A stretch of 64,000 nt of DNA from Viscum album. Its lineage: Eukaryota; Streptophyta; Magnoliopsida; Santalales; Viscaceae. The notes beneath the pieces were generated by a model. That model made no database searches and had not been told where the DNA came from. It saw only the letters and a program-made list of their open reading frames with translations. Every line of letters starts with the position of its first letter. The stretch's first letter is position 1. The DNA lies in NCBI GenBank assembly GCA_963277665.1, contig OY728143.1, positions 1,119,656,110 to 1,119,720,109 on the forward strand. The letters run 5' to 3'. A program made the translations under genes and the position numbers. Shown here in pieces: positions 61,515-64,000 of the stretch.

Positions 61515-62160
61515 TATACTGAAAAGTTGAGGAAAAATATGTGAATGAATCCTTTGACCATTCAGAATGGGTCCTAAACATGAATGGTGATCATGATGAT
61601 ATTAAATAATGATACATGGGAACTCATACCCATTGTAGGTGAGAAAAATTTTGTTGACCAAAATGGGTTTTTTGGAATAAACTGAATTAAAAATGTAATG
61701 TGATAAGGAAAAGGGAATGATTAGTATGAAAAGATTTTTAAAAAATTTAAGGAGTCAATTTTTATGACACCTTTTCACCAATAGAAAGGTTATAAAAATA
61801 GAAATATTTCTTGTTATTTCTGATAAATGTGTTTACAAATTTTTTTAAATGGATGTGAATTCTTCATTCATGAATGGGGGGCTTGATGAGGATGTTTTTA
61901 TTGAACAACCATGCAGATTTAATGTTAGGAATAATGAATGTTATGTGTGTAATATTAATATACAATTCTATGGTCTAAAACAAGCTATGATAGAATTCTA
62001 TTTCAAATTGGACACATTACTTAAAAAGATGAATTTCAATAAGGGAAGAGTTGATAGAAATATTTACATAAATAAAATTCAAGAGTTTTCCCTCATCTTA
62101 ATTTTTTATGTTGATGGAACTATTTTTTATTGAAATTATTAAAGGTATAGTTGTGATTTT
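61515..62160 (+). pseudogene. Reverse transcriptase remnant of element C
   Basis: Immediately after B, the copia frame resumes with DTWELIPIVGEKNFVDQNGF, the start of copia reverse transcriptase. The open piece 61849-62133 reads MDVNSSFMNGGLDEDVFIEQ, then QFYGLKQAMIEF, and ends ILIFYVDGTIFY, where the catalytic YVDD has become YVDG. It is the continuation of the copia fragments at 35400-38666. Confidence 0.85.
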
Positions 62161-63030
62161 ATAAATAGATGAAAAATTTATTTGACATTTCCATGCTAGG
62201 AGAAATGAAATAATTTCTTAGTTTAAAAACTATACAAAATAATAAACACATTATTCTTTCTCAAAAAAAGTATGCTAATGAACTTTTAAATAAGTTTCGA
62301 ATGGAAAATTAAAAACCAGTTTCCACACTGATTTCAGTGGGAACTGGGTGGTATAATTATGTTGAAGGAAAATAATTTGATCAGAAAGTGTTTCAAAAGT
62401 TGATTTGATGTTTGTTGTATTTGACTGTCTCAAAAACCTAATGTTCTTTATCTTTTTACATTATGTGCAAGATTTCAGAGTGAACCTAAAGAACAACATT
62501 TAATCAATGGAAAAATAATTCTTAGATAAATTAATGGCACCAAAAAAAATTATTCATGTCTAATGGCACATAAATTATTGACATGTTTGGGTATTCATAT
62601 GCTAATTTGGAACGAAATGTTGATTATAGAAGATCCATATCTGGTAGTGTTTTCTTTCTGGGGAAAAGTTGTGTTAGTTAGAATACAAATACATAGAATT
62701 CAGTAACTCTTAGCACATATGAAATTGAGTATTTTTCTACCACTCAAGCTCCTACCCAACTTATGTGAGTGAGAACTCAGAAATAAGACTTTCTTGTTAA
62801 ATAATGTTACCCTTGGTATTGGAATGTGATAATCAACATAAAATCAATATTACAGGAAATATGACACAAAATTCTCGTTCAAAACATACTGAAATAATGT
62901 ACCACTTCATTAATTAGAATGTTGAGAAGAATGAATTGAATATTGAGTATGTTTCTACATCATAACAAGTTACTGAGATTTTCAAAAAAGATATTAAATG
63001 TGCATGATCCGACAAGGCAATTGAAACCCA
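62161..63030 (+). pseudogene. RNase H remnant of element C
   Basis: SQKKYANELLNKF near 62260 ends the reverse transcriptase. GYSYANLERNVDYRRSISGS near 62590, VFFLGKSCVS, and LSTYEIEYFSTTQAPTQLM near 62707 are the copia RNase H, with the first catalytic Asp apparently replaced. SRSKHTEIMYHFIN near 62875 and VTEIFKKDIKCA near 62971 mark the C-terminus. Stops are frequent. Confidence 0.8.
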
Positions 63031-64000
63031 AAACAATGTAAATAATGATCGATAATTAATTTTTGGATGAATAGATGTTATAAAAGGATCATATATCATA
63101 TTATAAAAAGTTATATTTATCACATATAAATTTATAAAATGATTTAAATCACTATATAGGACTTTAAAATCACATTAAACCCAAAATAATCTTGAGGTAA
63201 GGGGTTTCCTAACACAATTTCCATTTATTAGGTTAAGCTTTAACATCATTGAGTATGTCATGATAATTTTATTTGGTTAGTTATATTTTATTTTTTAGGT
63301 TGTAATTTTATATATTTGATGTGGATTTTAAAATGATACAAATAATCAAATACATAGATTAATCCCTACTTCAATTATACAATATTTATAAGTCACTTCC
63401 TATCAATTACCTTTATTAAAGATATTTTTTAATTATGCAACTAATTTATTTTTTATGGTTAATTTACTACCCCTTTTTCATGTACTATCATGATTTCATA
63501 ATAAATCATGGAATAATATTTTTAATTCATGGTGACTTGATAGAAAATATACCAAGGGGTAAAAAATTTCATAACTCAATTTCTTTTTATTATCTTATAC
63601 TTATTATTCACCAAATTTGATATTCTATTATTATGTTTCAAATAAAGTTTTATATCATGAATTATATTTTAACATATTTTATTTGGGTTTATAGTTGATA
63701 CACTTAATCTATTCATTGAAAAATTCTCACTTCAATGTTATGATCATTTTAATGGTTTATTTCATAATCTAAGTCTAATAAATAATTTTCATTCATGAAT
63801 TTCAATTTAATGAAATTAATTTATAATTATATAATAAATCCATTTATCCTACTTAGCCTTTATTTATTCATAATATTTGTAATATAATAGTTCCATTTTT
63901 CTAATATTTTTTAATTAATGTAATTTAGAATTTTATTAAAAATATTTGGATTCATTTCACTCTTCTGTCAAAAATATGACTTCATCCAAAACCATGATTT
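63031..64000. other. AT-rich DNA to the window edge, with a possible LTR-like fragment
   Basis: At about 63070-63230 a stretch (AGGATCATATATCATATT, then CTATATAGGA and GAGGTAAGGGG) resembles a diverged copy of part of the A/B/D LTR around its donor-like site. The rest shows nothing recognisable. The 3' LTR of C is expected near here but no match to 33058-34940 is evident. Confidence 0.35.

Larger units (their letters stand above)
33058..63060 (+). mobile_element. Element C: highly decayed Ty1/copia retrotransposon, split by element B
   Basis: Copia fragments in the right order lie on both sides of element B: gag, protease and integrase at 35400-38666, reverse transcriptase and RNase H at 61515-63010. 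A TGGTATTACAG primer-like site at 34942 implies a 5' LTR before it, perhaps 33058-34940. The 3' LTR is not identified and may be decayed or beyond the window. Stops and frameshifts are dense throughout, much more than in F. The left edge is inferred from where A's LTR stops matching. Confidence 0.75.

Overview
The window is plant nuclear DNA, very AT-rich, and consists almost wholly of LTR retrotransposons inserted into one another. No host gene is convincing. The evidence is eukaryotic: Ty1/copia and Ty3/gypsy polyproteins in their normal domain orders, primer binding sites of the plant initiator-tRNA-Met type (TGGTATCAGAG), polypurine tracts, TATA boxes inside LTRs, 5-bp target-site duplications, and coding sequences broken mainly by nonsense changes, as in old methylated repeats. 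The species cannot be named; a seed plant with a large repeat-rich genome fits.

Layout (letters are mine). G: 1-1371, right-hand part of an LTR ending GGTCGTGACA. 1372-3599: AT-rich DNA with two TA microsatellites. Element A: starts at 3600; 4.4-kb 5' LTR (3600-8023), a short interior with a gag remnant and a minus-strand tRNA-derived SINE-like unit, and a 3' LTR from 10404 that is cut three times. Element F (copia, 11630-20244, about 1.45-kb LTRs) and element E (gypsy chromovirus, 20750-31046, about 2.05-kb LTRs, TSD GATAT) sit inside A's 3' LTR, which resumes at 20251 and 31052 and stops at about 33057. Element C, a very decayed copia, starts there and runs past 63000. Inside C is element B (38672-61509, TSD ATCTT), the same gag-plus-SINE family as A. 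Inside B's 5' LTR is element D (38854-51472, TSD TATTA), a full-length gypsy chromovirus with 3.8-kb LTRs related to those of A and B. The likely order is A oldest, then C, B and D on the right, with F and E entering A independently.

Element relations. D encodes gag, protease, reverse transcriptase, RNase H, integrase and a chromodomain-like tail in one frame, with about 25 stops but no net frameshift. A and B share D's LTR ends (TGTAACACC...GTTACA), leader and gag start but lack recognisable pol, so they look like non-autonomous relatives. F keeps all copia domains with two frameshifts and several stops. E keeps all gypsy domains but is more damaged.

No intact new biological system is visible. 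The most interesting signals are regulatory-looking: an array of a 13-bp dyad (TACACG-C-CGTGTA) in E's LTRs and leader; a repeated TTCGCGAA palindrome in F's LTRs with a decayed echo in C; a paired CpG-rich block kept in every A/B/D LTR; a splice-site-like intron in the A/B/D LTRs; and a SINE-like unit carried at the same internal position in A and B.
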